Source of the DNA: an uncultured Megasphaera sp.
GTDB taxonomy: Bacteria > Bacillota > Negativicutes > Veillonellales > Megasphaeraceae
Direction: 5' to 3'
DNA: 64,000 nucleotides
Assembly: GCA_900554215.1 (NCBI GenBank)
Contig: USGG01000004.1
Location: forward strand, 3,744-67,743
Below the pieces are notes generated by a model. It was not told the origin of the DNA and searched no databases. It was given only the letters and a program-made list of their open reading frames with translations. A program made the position numbers and the translations under genes. The number at the start of each line of letters is the position of its first letter. Within the stretch, counting starts at the first letter, position 1. Below are positions 16,754 through 24,235 of this stretch, piece by piece.

Positions 16754-16999
16754 ATGAAATATTATAGCCGTTTGAAGCCTCTTCGCCTGGAAGCGAAAAT
16801 GTCTCAGGCCGATGTGGCGAAAGTATTGAACTGTTCGCAAGTTGGATATGGAATGTATGAGCTGGGAAAACGAAAAATTTCCGTAGAAAAACTCATGGTA
16901 CTGGCTAGGCTGTACCATGTGTCGCTGGACTATCTCGTCGGCTTTACGGATGAACGGGAAGGCCGCAAGTCCTGGCACGACGAAGACGAATATATGTAA
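16754..16999 (+). CDS. Small XRE-family HTH transcriptional regulator
   Basis: 81 residues, essentially one Cro/CI-type helix-turn-helix: LKPLRLEAKMSQADVAKVL, then a recognition-helix region with YGMYELGKRKISVEKL, ending LARLYHVSLDYLVGFTDE, which is the usual closure of XRE domains in Firmicutes. A short acidic tail follows, with no sensor domain. It is monocistronic between its own promoter and a strong terminator. Targets are unknown; it may regulate itself or the divergent or neighbouring genes, but no repeat was found that would show this. Confidence 0.88.
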   Translation: MKYYSRLKPLRLEAKMSQADVAKVLNCSQVGYGMYELGKRKISVEKLMVLARLYHVSLDYLVGFTDEREGRKSWHDEDEYM

Positions 17000-17006
17000 C
17001 CATGCG

Positions 17007-17046
17007 AAAAAGCGCTGCCCCTCAAAGGGAACAGCGCTTTTTTTGC
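17007..17046 (+). terminator. Terminator after the HTH gene
   Basis: AAAAGCGCTG / CAGCGCTTTT stem with an internal CCC/GGG pairing and a T8 tract; A-rich 5' side means it may also end ychF transcripts. Confidence 0.9.
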
Positions 17047-17069
17047 GTTCATTACGAGTATAGACGATA

Positions 17070-18176
17070 TTAGACGTTGAAACGGAAGTACGTGACGTCT
17101 CCGTCCTGCATGACGTATTCCTTGCCTTCCAGGCGGACGAGGCCCTTTTCCTTGGCGGCCTGTTCGCTGCCGCAGGCGATGAGGTCTTCATACGATACGA
17201 TTTCGGCGCGGATGAAGCCCCGTTCGATATCCGTATGGATTTTGCCGGCCGCTTTCGGCGCTTTTGTGCCCTTGACGATGGTCCAGGCCCGTACTTCGTC
17301 GGCGCCGGCCGTGAAGAAGTTGATGAGGCCCAAAAGGGAGTAGCTGGCTTTGATGAGTTTGTCCAGGCCCGATTCGGGAAGGCCCAGCTCTTCTAAGAAG
17401 ACGGCGGCTTCGTCGTCGGGAAGCTCGGCGATTTCCGATTCGATTTTAGCCGATACAGCGACGACCTGAGCGCCTTCCTGGGCGGCGTATTCTTCGACGC
17501 GCTTGACGTTCGGATTGGAGTCCGGATCGCCCGCTTCGTCTTCGCTGACGTTGGCGATGTAAATAATCGGCTTCAGCGTGAGGAGATTCAAATCCTTGAC
17601 CTGAGGCAGCTCGTCTTCCGTCAGGCCGGCTTTACGGGCCGGTTCGCCTTCTTCCAGGGCCGCCAGGACCTTTTTCAGGACTTCGTATTCCGCTTTCGCC
17701 GCCTTGTCGCCGCACTGGGCTACCTTGGCGATGCGGTCGGCCCGCTTCTGCGTCGTTTCCAAGTCGGCCAGGCACAGCTCGGTGTTGATGATTTCGATGT
17801 CGCGGATCGGGTCAACGGAGCCGGCTACGTGGGTGATATTGGAATCTTCAAAGCAGCGGACGACTTCGGCGATGGCGTCCGTTTCGCGGATGTGGCTGAG
17901 GAATTTGTTGCCCAGCCCTTCGCCCTTGGACGCGCCGGCTACGAGGCCGGCAATATCGACAAAGCGCATGACGGCGGGAATCGTCTTTTTCGGATGATAC
18001 ATGTCCGTCAGGACCTGGATGCGGTTGTCCGGCACTTCGACGACGCCGACGTTTGGTTCAATCGTGCAGAAAGGATAGTTTGCCGCTTCTGCTCCGGCTT
18101 TGGTAATGGCATTGAACAGGGTGCTCTTGCCGACGTTCGGCAAGCCGACAATGCCGACTTCCAGATTGGTACTCAA
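17070..18176 (-). CDS. ychF: Redox-regulated ATPase YchF (Obg-like)
   Basis: 368 residues, full length for YchF/OLA1. G1 motif GLPNVGKSTLFNAI (about residue 10), FVDIAGLVAGASKGEGLGNKFL (switch/G3 region) and the C-terminal TGS domain with FFTAGADEVRAWTI and DIERGFIRAEI. In this family the G4 motif deviates from NKxD (here IYIANVSED), which gives ATP preference over GTP. YchF binds ribosomes and is linked to oxidative-stress control. The start is TTG at 18176 with AAGGTGG as SD. It lies 16 bases after dapL on the same strand and is probably co-transcribed. Confidence 0.96.
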   Translation of the reverse strand: MSTNLEVGIVGLPNVGKSTLFNAITKAGAEAANYPFCTIEPNVGVVEVPDNRIQVLTDMYHPKKTIPAVMRFVDIAGLVAGASKGEGLGNKFLSHIRETDAIAEVVRCFEDSNITHVAGSVDPIRDIEIINTELCLADLETTQKRADRIAKVAQCGDKAAKAEYEVLKKVLAALEEGEPARKAGLTEDELPQVKDLNLLTLKPIIYIANVSEDEAGDPDSNPNVKRVEEYAAQEGAQVVAVSAKIESEIAELPDDEAAVFLEELGLPESGLDKLIKASYSLLGLINFFTAGADEVRAWTIVKGTKAPKAAGKIHTDIERGFIRAEIVSYEDLIACGSEQAAKEKGLVRLEGKEYVMQDGDVTYFRFNV

Positions 18177-18192
18177 TGGTTAAACCACCTTT

Positions 18193-19434
18193 TTATTTGA
18201 ATAATTTTAAATCAGCAATACGTTTGACTGCTTCGATGGTGTTTTCCTTCGTGCCGAAGGCCGTCAGGCGCAGATAGCCTTCGCCGTGAGGACCGAAGCC
18301 GGAGCCCGGCGTCGTGACGACGTGGGCCTTTTCCAGGAGCAGGTCGAAGAAATCCCAGCTCTTCATGCCGTTCGGCGTCTGTACCCAGGCATAGGGGGAG
18401 TTCGTCGCGCCGTATACCGTGAAGCCTGCCGCTACCAAACCGTCGCGGATGATGTGGGCGTTTTCCATGTAGTAGTTGACGTCGGCGAGGCACTGCTTCT
18501 GGCCTTCCGGGCTGTAGTACGCTTCGGCGGCGCGCTGGATAACATAGGGCGTGCCGTTGAAGAAGGTGCACTGGCGGCGGTTCCACATGGGGTTCAGTTC
18601 GACTGCCGTGCCGTCGGCTTTATAGCCTACGCAGGCCTTCGGGACGACGACGTAAGAGCAGCGCGTGCCCGTAAAGCCGGCGCATTTGGAGTACGAACGC
18701 AGTTCGATGGCGACTTCCTTAGCCCCTTCGATTTCAAAAATGCTGTGGGGAACGTCTGGTTCCGTAATATATGTTTCATAGGCCGAGTCGTAGATGATGA
18801 TGAATTTCTTTTCTTTCGCCGTCTTGACCCAGTTTTCCAGTTCGGCCTTGGACATGGCCGTGCCTGTCGGGTTGCTGGGGTTGCACAGGTATACGATATC
18901 TACGTCTTCCGTCGGCGGTTCGGCCTTGAAGCCGTTTTCAGCCGTGCAGGGGAGATAGACGACGCCGTCGTAAATGCCCTTTTCGGCGTTCCAGTCGCCC
19001 GTATGGCCGAGCATGACGTTGGAGTCGAGGTAGACCGGGTATACCGGGTCGGCTACGGCGAATTTCAAATCGCTGCCGAAGATTTCCTGAATGCAGGCTA
19101 CGTCGGTTTTTGCGCCGTCGCCGACGAATACTTCGTCGATGTCGAGGTCGATGCCGCGCGTCTTGTAGTCGCCGTCGATGATGGCCTGACGGAGGAAATC
19201 ATATCCCTGTTCAGGGCCGTAGCCGCGGAACGTTTCGGCCTTGCCCATTTCGTCGACGGCCTTGTGCATCGCTTCGATGATGGCCGGAGCCAGGGGGCGC
19301 GTTACGTCGCCGATGCCGAGACGGATGATGTTTGCTTCGGGATGCGCTTTAGAAAAGGCTTCTACTTTTTTCGCAATCGTAGCGAATAAATAGTTGCCGG
19401 GGAGCTTTAAATAATTTTCATTTACATGAGCCAT
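18193..19434 (-). CDS. dapL: LL-diaminopimelate aminotransferase
   Basis: 413 residues, fold-type I PLP enzyme of the DapL family. It converts tetrahydrodipicolinate and glutamate directly to LL-2,6-diaminopimelate, bypassing the succinylase or acetylase steps of lysine and peptidoglycan synthesis. Seen: IIRLGIGDVTRPLAPAIIEAM, FRGYGPEQGYDFLR, VGDGAKTD, ADPVYPVYLDSNVM, YLCNPSNPTGTAMSK, IIYDSAYETYI and the PLP-lysine region RSYSKCAGFTGTRCSY. SD AAGGAGG precedes the ATG. DapL is typical of Negativicutes/Clostridia, chlamydiae and plants. First gene of a dapL-ychF pair. Confidence 0.96.
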   Translation of the reverse strand: MAHVNENYLKLPGNYLFATIAKKVEAFSKAHPEANIIRLGIGDVTRPLAPAIIEAMHKAVDEMGKAETFRGYGPEQGYDFLRQAIIDGDYKTRGIDLDIDEVFVGDGAKTDVACIQEIFGSDLKFAVADPVYPVYLDSNVMLGHTGDWNAEKGIYDGVVYLPCTAENGFKAEPPTEDVDIVYLCNPSNPTGTAMSKAELENWVKTAKEKKFIIIYDSAYETYITEPDVPHSIFEIEGAKEVAIELRSYSKCAGFTGTRCSYVVVPKACVGYKADGTAVELNPMWNRRQCTFFNGTPYVIQRAAEAYYSPEGQKQCLADVNYYMENAHIIRDGLVAAGFTVYGATNSPYAWVQTPNGMKSWDFFDLLLEKAHVVTTPGSGFGPHGEGYLRLTAFGTKENTIEAVKRIADLKLFK

Positions 19435-19631
19435 GATGCGGAGCCCTCCTTATATAGCTTCTAATCTATAGTATGATTTGCATAATCTTTTACTATTGTA
19501 CTACAATACGCAGTCCTTGCAAAGATTCGCCAAATAGGCTGGCTTATGATAAAATAAAATCATCATTATTCGATTCATAAATGAAACTATAGGGATGAAA
19601 CAGTTTTTGTGATGTATGAGGAGATGAGGCG

Positions 19632-20207
19632 ATGAAGTTTGCGATTTTGATGGGGAGCCAGCGAAAGCACGGCAATACGGCCCAATGTCTGGAGCCTTTC
19701 TGCGACGAATTGAAACGGGGCGGCGCAGAATATACGCTGACCTGGCTGTACGACAAGAAGATAGAAGGCTGTCACGCCTGCCGCGGCTGCCAGAAGGACT
19801 GGTCTGATTTTAACTGCGTCATTGACGACGATATGACGGCCATCGCCGCCGATATAAAGGACAGCGACGTCATCGTCCTAGCGACGCCTATCTATTCCTG
19901 GTACTGCACGGCGCCGATGAAAGCCCTGCTGGACCGCTGCGTATACGGCTTCAATAAATATTACGGCGACGAAGTAGGCCCGTCGCTGTGGGCCGGCAAG
20001 AAGGTCGCCGTCTTTACGACCTGCGGCTATAAGCCGGAGCACGGCGCGGACCTCTTCGCCGAAGGCGTACGGCGCTACTGCAAGCATTCCAGGCTCCGCT
20101 ACGCCGGACTGTTTGCCGAGCGGCATTTGGGATATAAGACCGTATTCATGGACGAAGGAAAAGCGGAACGTGCCAGAGCCTTTGCCCGGCAGCTGCTGCA
20201 GGGATAA
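19632..20207 (+). CDS. Flavodoxin-like NAD(P)H-dependent FMN oxidoreductase
   Basis: 191 residues of the flavodoxin-fold NADPH-dependent FMN reductase family. The N-terminal FMN-phosphate loop is visible as MGSQRKHGNTAQCLEPF, a Cys-rich segment CHACRGCQKD follows at about residue 48, and ATPIYSWYCTAPMKALLDR is the conserved second FMN contact region. Such proteins (iron-sulfur flavoprotein-like or NADPH:quinone-reductase-like) shuttle electrons in anaerobes; the two-Cys pairs hint at a redox-active or cluster site but do not match the full iron-sulfur flavoprotein motif. SD GAGGAGATGAGG. Physiological partner unknown. Confidence 0.82.
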   Translation: MKFAILMGSQRKHGNTAQCLEPFCDELKRGGAEYTLTWLYDKKIEGCHACRGCQKDWSDFNCVIDDDMTAIAADIKDSDVIVLATPIYSWYCTAPMKALLDRCVYGFNKYYGDEVGPSLWAGKKVAVFTTCGYKPEHGADLFAEGVRRYCKHSRLRYAGLFAERHLGYKTVFMDEGKAERARAFARQLLQG

Positions 20208-20230
20208 GTGGCATATCGGGGCGCGGAGCA

Positions 20231-20259
20231 TTGACTTGCAGTGCGAGCCTTGTTATAAT
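20231..20259 (+). promoter_or_regulatory. Promoter of the putative antitoxin RNA
   Basis: TTGACT (20231-20236), 17-bp spacer, TATAAT (20254-20259). No protein gene follows before the terminator at 20303, so it drives a short RNA of about 70-75 nt. Confidence 0.75.
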
Positions 20260-20265
20260 GCAGTT

Positions 20266-20338
20266 AGGCAAGACTATATAGAGAGTGTTTTGCACAGGTA
20301 TGAAAAAGCCCATGAGATGGCGGTCTCATGGGCTTTTT
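20266..20338 (+). ncRNA. Putative antisense antitoxin RNA of a type I toxin-antitoxin locus
   Basis: Between the promoter above and the hairpin terminator lies a short non-coding transcript. Bases 20278-20298 (ATAGAGAGTGTTTTGCACAGG) repeat 20455-20478 with a 3-base gap. The second copy is the start-codon region of the small hydrophobic peptide gene read from the other strand, so this RNA is antisense to the ribosome start of that message. The layout (convergent RNAs, shared terminator, complementary repeats near the 5' ends) is that of the enterococcal par/Fst loci. The RNA start is inferred from the promoter. Confidence 0.6.
20303..20338. terminator. Shared bidirectional terminator of the toxin and antitoxin transcripts
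   Basis: AAAAAGCCCATGAG / CTCATGGGCTTTTT, 14-bp perfect stem with an 8-nt loop. It is symmetric, so it can stop the plus-strand RNA and the minus-strand peptide message. Confidence 0.9.
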
Positions 20339-20367
20339 GACATAATTACGGAAATGTCAATCCGAGA

Positions 20368-20475
20368 CTAGTTGCTCAGTAACTGGAAAAGCATGTCTAG
20401 TCCTTTGCAAATGTAGTAGGCGGTTACATTTACCATGACAGCTTTCCAAAATAAATAGAGAGTGTTTTTTGGCAC
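20368..20475 (-). CDS. Small hydrophobic peptide, probable type I toxin (Fst-like)
   Basis: 35 residues, too short for ordinary gene finding. Starts at GTG 20475 with a strong SD (GGAAGGGGGTG) 6 bases upstream. It begins PKNTLYLFWKAVMV, continues with a transmembrane stretch VNVTAYYI, then CKGLD and a short tail ending LLSN. A basic/aromatic start, one membrane span and a charged (x)LD motif after it recall Fst-type toxins (ISRWLD in Fst). An extended -10 (TGATATACT, minus strand, 20523-20531) gives a ~40-nt leader. The message runs into the shared terminator at 20338-20303. The toxin role is inferred from layout and peptide type; a harmless membrane peptide is the alternative. Confidence 0.62.
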   Translation of the reverse strand: MPKNTLYLFWKAVMVNVTAYYICKGLDMLFQLLSN

Positions 20476-20708
20476 AGGCTTCACCCCCTTCCTGTTGCCA
20501 GGATGGAGCGAGCAACGGTCTTAGTATATCATGACGATTGCAGAATGCATAGCCTGATACATGGGAATCTATTCGCGCGCTGCATAACAAAATGATTCGT
20601 TATGCCGAGGTCTTGTCTGTCTTCACGGAAGGCTGCTTTTGGCATATAATAATAGATGCCGCAGCAGGTAACATCTGCGGCGTATCTGGAGAGAAGGGAT
20701 GCGAGAGC

Positions 20709-21230
20709 ATGAAGTATAGGGAACAAAATTGTCTCATTGCGTATTTTTCTCACGCCGGCCAAAACTATGCCAGCGGGAAATTAGTCGATCTGACTGTCGG
20801 CAATACGGAGCGGGTGGCCCGCATGATACGGCAGTATACGGGGGGCGCGTTGTTCCATATACGGCGCGATATTCCCTATCCGTACGATTATAAAGAACCC
20901 GTAGCCGCCGCCAGACAGGAAAAGGCCGACGGCGCCCGCCCGGCCCTGGAACGGCAGCTGGACAGCATTGCGCCGTACGACGTCGTGTTCCTGGGCTATC
21001 CGAACTGGTGCGGCACGATGCCCATGGCCGTGTGGACCTTCCTCGAATCCCATGACTTCGGCGGAAAACTCATCATGCCCTTCTGCACTCACGAAGGCAG
21101 CGGCTGGGGCACCAGCTTGCAGGATTTGCACGACCTGTGCCCGACGGCGACGATTGGGCAGGGGCTGACGCTGTTCGGCACGACGATTCTCGATGCCGAA
21201 GACGACGTGCGCCGCTGGCTTCAGCAGTAA
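20709..21230 (+). CDS. Flavodoxin (Flavodoxin_4 type)
   Basis: 173 residues from ATG 20709 (SD AGAAGGGA; the frame is open further upstream but no start there has an SD). Flavodoxin-fold protein: the N-terminal LIAYFSHAGQNYASGK is the FMN-phosphate loop form (YFSxxGxT-like), VFLGYPNWCGTMPMAVWTFL is the conserved 50s/90s FMN loop, and IMPFCTHEGSGWG is typical of this subfamily. It is an electron carrier or quinone-type reductase; no partner is adjacent. TATAAT-like sequence and a CCGCAG/CTGCGG hairpin lie in its leader (20650-20690). It ends in its own terminator. Confidence 0.85.
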   Translation: MKYREQNCLIAYFSHAGQNYASGKLVDLTVGNTERVARMIRQYTGGALFHIRRDIPYPYDYKEPVAAARQEKADGARPALERQLDSIAPYDVVFLGYPNWCGTMPMAVWTFLESHDFGGKLIMPFCTHEGSGWGTSLQDLHDLCPTATIGQGLTLFGTTILDAEDDVRRWLQQ

Positions 21231-21264
21231 ACGGCCCGTATACATTTAAAATAAGACATAATAA

Positions 21265-21308
21265 GAGCGCAGCTTTGTGGAATAGCTCACAGAGCTGCGC
21301 TTTTTATA
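21265..21308 (+). terminator. Terminator of the flavodoxin gene
   Basis: AGCGCAGCT / AGCTGCGCT stem with an inner TGTG/CACA pairing and T5. Confidence 0.88.
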
Positions 21309-21483
21309 GTATCGTAACCATTTTATAAAAGCCTTTATCCCATCATCATATATTAGCAAATATAGTTAGATTAATCAAACAACTATTTTGGTTATCGCTG
21401 CTTTTGTTTGCTTAATGCGGCGGAATTTAGATTAATTTTTTGATAAATAAAGAAATAAGCAAAGAAAAAACAAAATAAGCAAA
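21309..21483. other. Gene-free AT-rich spacer
   Basis: Strongly AT-rich, with many TTAAT/ATAAG stretches, between convergent transcripts. I see no gene or recognisable element before the hairpin that follows. Confidence 0.6.
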
Positions 21484-21543
21484 AAATAAGCTAACAATTT
21501 TGCTGAAATCATTTGCTGATTTCGTGTATTTGTTAGCTTATTT
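21484..21543 (-). terminator. Large hairpin terminator of the LuxR regulator
   Basis: 13-bp perfect arms AAATAAGCTAACA (21484-21496) and TGTTAGCTTATTT (21531-21543), with an inner GAAATC/GATTTC stem. The minus-strand side ends in a T-rich run, so it fits the end of the regulator transcript. Confidence 0.75.
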
Positions 21544-21571
21544 GAATTATTGTGAAAGAATTTGCAGCATG

Positions 21572-22178
21572 TCAGCCTGCCGGATGATTGGACATGTAGT
21601 GCGACAAGGCCGCGCGGTTGGTAATGCCCAGCTTTTTGTATATTTGGCTCAGCGTTTTCTTTACGGTCACTTCGGCGATGTTTAGTTGTCCGGCGATGGC
21701 CTTGTTGGTCAGTCCGGTAGCGACCATAGCGGCGACTTCTTGTTCCCGCTTGGATAAGGGCAGGGCCGGCTTGGCGAGAGCCGTGCGCAGCGTCGACAGA
21801 GGATCGGCCAGGGAAAGGCCTTGCGCCTGTTCAATAAAGGGCGCTGCCGCTGCGTCGGAACAGAGCCGTTTCATCGTCTGCGGCAAGTATTCGGCGTGTT
21901 CGGCGAAGGGCATGACGAGATGGTCGGGCTGGGCCAGTACGACGGCCTGCTTCAATGCCGTTGTCGCTCCGTCTATGTTGCCGGCGTGCTCGTAGACGCA
22001 GGCGAGAAGAATCGATTCGTAAATCGCCGGCAATATGTACTGCGAGGCCATAGCCGTTTTATAATGGTCCGTCGCCTGCAGCAGGAGCTGAGGAAATTCT
22101 CCGCGGCTCAGCAGGACCTTATCCTGTATGACGGCGGCTATCGGCGCGATGGGATAATAACAGCCATTTACGTCTATC
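21572..22178 (-). pseudogene. LuxR-type regulator, C-terminal part (out of frame as sequenced)
   Basis: This is the downstream part of the regulator that begins at 23868, in the frame reached only if the C-tract at 22188-22179 changes length. It supplies about 201 residues: TPR-like helices (NIDGATTALKQAVVLAQP) and, at the end, a LuxR/GerE helix-turn-helix: LSKREQEVAAMVATGLTNK then IAEVTVKKTLSQIYKKLG. No start codon with an SD lies at the junction, so this half is probably untranslated in the present state. Rejoined, the protein would have about 765 residues with DNA binding at about residues 703-765. I label it a pseudogene only because the frame is broken; I regard it as a phase-OFF allele. 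Confidence 0.8.
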
Positions 22179-23868
22179 GGGGGGGGGGTGAGGTGTATAA
22201 GGGCACAGAAGCCGACGAACTGTTCAGCATCGACTGGAGGAAGGCTTCGCATAGGTGCTTTACAGCCGTGCCGCATTGCGGGTAGACCTGGAGCTTCAGC
22301 GAGTGCAGACGCTGTATTTCTTTCTGCAGCGCTGCGGCGTCGCCGCGGCAAAGGGCCAGGCGAGCTAAATAAAAATGAGCCGTTTGCAGATGGGAAATGC
22401 ATTTCGGCACGATAGAATTGGCATGAACGTACTGGGTCAGCGTCTGTTCCGCCTCGTCGAGACGTCCTGTCAGGTATTCGTATTCGCCGCGGATAAAATC
22501 GGTCTGACACGGAAAGACGTCGGCGTGAATCAGCCGTATATAAGAGACAGTAAATTGCCGCAGCCCTTCCGCCGTTTGTTTCAGTTGTCCCGGCAGGGAA
22601 TGATAGAGGGACAATGGCGACGGCGAGCCGAAGGTCCAGGGCAGGATGAGGTCGTGCGGCGACGGGAGAAGCTCCCGGGCGCGCTGGACGTGCTTCGTCA
22701 TAGCGGAAAGATCCGGGTACGAGCAGAAACCTTTCATCACCTCGGCATAGGCCGCGTAGTACAGGCGTTGGGCGGCGTCGGCGAATTCCGTCTCGACGCA
22801 GTCCGCCAGAACGGAAAGATATTTGACAGCGAGGAGCCGCTTGCCGCAGCGGAAGGCGTATAAGACGCAGTAAAAGCAGCCTTCCAGATGAGCGGCCCGC
22901 TCTGCGGCGGAAGCGTGCTGCAGCGTATCGGCTGCGACGTCATGGGCGAAGCCGTATAGGCTTTCCCGGCCGCCTTGCTCGATTGCCGTCAGGACCGTAT
23001 CGTAATTGCCGGCGCGGCGGGCCAGGACGATGGCCTGCTTATAGTCGCCTTCCTGCAGGTACCAGTGCGCCGCCCGGAGCTGCTGCGCCTGCTGCCAGCG
23101 GCGGCTTTTCCGTGAAAAGACGTAGTGCAGATACGAGGCCAGCAGGGGATGGAAGGAATAGGTCCCGTCATGGTAATCGAAATATAAGAAGGGATTTCGC
23201 TCCACCTCGGCGTCGAGAAGATCCTTGGCGCGGGGCGAATCCATCACATAGGACGCCAGCTCTCCCGTAAAGGATGGAAAGAGGGACAGGGCCAGAAAGA
23301 GATTTTTTCCCGCTGCGTCGAGATTGGCAAAGGCATTTCGTTTTATGTAGCTGTACAGCTGGTACTTGTCCTGTGTCGTCAGGACGTTTTCTCCATCTGC
23401 TTCGGCGCGCTGCTGGAAGTTGTGCATACCGTACTCCACGGCGAACAGCTCCTGGTCGTTCAGGCGGTTATAGGCGACGGAATTATTCAGGTAGATGATT
23501 TCCCAGCCGTCATCGCAACGCTGCGTTTTTTGAAAAATAAAGACGCAGCGCTGGTATTCGTGGATAAACATGTTGTAGGACGGGTCCGTCGTGATGCCGG
23601 AGCAAATCTGGCAGAGCCACGTCGTATCGCTCAGCGGGCGGACGGTGTACTCCTCGTTGCTGATGCGGCAGGGGACGCGCTGGCTGTGGCCGCGGCGGAG
23701 GGCCTCCGTGACGGCTTTATAGCCTGTGAGCTGCATATGCTTTCCCGCGCCGGCCCAGATGACGTCGTCCGATAAATGAGAAAAGAGCGGCGTCAAGTCC
23801 AGTTCTTCAAAATACGCCGTCATAATTCGTTTGCTTAGCTGCAATATAAGGGCTTCTTCCGTCATCAT
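22174..23868 (-). CDS. LuxR-type regulator, N-terminal part (SnoaL-like sensor plus TPR), phase-OFF
   Basis: 564 residues as read, ending TSPPPR at a stop just after the C-tract. Residues 1-130 look like a SnoaL/NTF2-like domain (AYFEELDLTPLFSHLSDD, GYKAVTEALRRG), a possible small-molecule or signal pocket. After about 170 come MalT-like winged-helix and TPR-like helices (FHPLLASYLHYVF, LQEGDYKQAIVLARRAG). The ATPase domain of true MalT is absent. Without the C-terminal HTH it cannot bind DNA in the normal way. SD AAGGGGGTG precedes the ATG. It is transcribed divergently from the tpsBA operon across a 367-bp region, so tpsBA is the obvious candidate target. One added C, or two lost, restores the full protein. 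Confidence 0.82.
   Translation of the reverse strand: MMTEEALILQLSKRIMTAYFEELDLTPLFSHLSDDVIWAGAGKHMQLTGYKAVTEALRRGHSQRVPCRISNEEYTVRPLSDTTWLCQICSGITTDPSYNMFIHEYQRCVFIFQKTQRCDDGWEIIYLNNSVAYNRLNDQELFAVEYGMHNFQQRAEADGENVLTTQDKYQLYSYIKRNAFANLDAAGKNLFLALSLFPSFTGELASYVMDSPRAKDLLDAEVERNPFLYFDYHDGTYSFHPLLASYLHYVFSRKSRRWQQAQQLRAAHWYLQEGDYKQAIVLARRAGNYDTVLTAIEQGGRESLYGFAHDVAADTLQHASAAERAAHLEGCFYCVLYAFRCGKRLLAVKYLSVLADCVETEFADAAQRLYYAAYAEVMKGFCSYPDLSAMTKHVQRARELLPSPHDLILPWTFGSPSPLSLYHSLPGQLKQTAEGLRQFTVSYIRLIHADVFPCQTDFIRGEYEYLTGRLDEAEQTLTQYVHANSIVPKCISHLQTAHFYLARLALCRGDAAALQKEIQRLHSLKLQVYPQCGTAVKHLCEAFLQSMLNSSSASVPLYTSPPPR
22179..22188 (-). repeat. Homopolymer C10 tract, probable phase-variation switch
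   Basis: Ten consecutive C on the coding (minus) strand. With ten, the codons run CCC CCC CCC CGA TAG; with 11 or 8 they continue into ATA GAC GTA and the HTH-bearing frame. Simple homopolymer tracts inside surface-gene regulators are classic slipped-strand switches. Confidence 0.85.
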
Positions 23869-24235
23869 GCAAGCACCCCCTTCATAGGCAGATAGATAGA
23901 TTCATGGAAACACCCCGAAACAACATAGGAAAAACTAAAAGTAATTACATTATAATACGGAATAAGATCCTAGGAAATATACTTTTCACAATTTTATAAA
24001 TATTTAATGAGCTTTGTGCGAAAAGAGAGAAAGAAATTCGCCGGACCTCGTTTTTTATTAAAGTATATACTTTTGTATAATATATTTACCTTAGTACCTT
24101 TCTTTATAATATAAGTTGAAAAAGTATATGACTGCACGAACTGCGGAGCAGTTAGCAAAAAGTTTTGCATGACGCATAAAAAGTTGTTATAAAGAATAAA
24201 AATACAATAAAAGACCATAGAAACAGGAGGTTTAC
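23869..24235. promoter_or_regulatory. Divergent control region of the regulator and tpsBA
   Basis: 367 bp, very AT-rich, no gene. It contains a related motif three times: AAATATACTTTT (23975-23986), the palindrome AAAGTATATACTTT (24060-24073) and AAAAAGTATAT (24119-24129). Possible plus-strand -10 boxes are TATAAT at 24076-24081 and 24105-24110, and ATTATAATG reads on the minus strand near 23952. A small AACTGC/GCAGTT hairpin lies in the tpsB leader near 24140. The repeated motif is a candidate operator, possibly for the LuxR regulator. Confidence 0.6.

Noticed and set aside
20592..20708. Upstream extension of the second flavodoxin gene
   Set aside because: The added residues have no flavodoxin similarity and no SD; ATG 20709 begins the fold directly.
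22179..22188. C10 tract as a simple assembly error
   Set aside because: Possible, and noted as the main refutation, but frames on both sides code for one coherent regulator and the tract lies next to a surface operon, which fits phase variation better.
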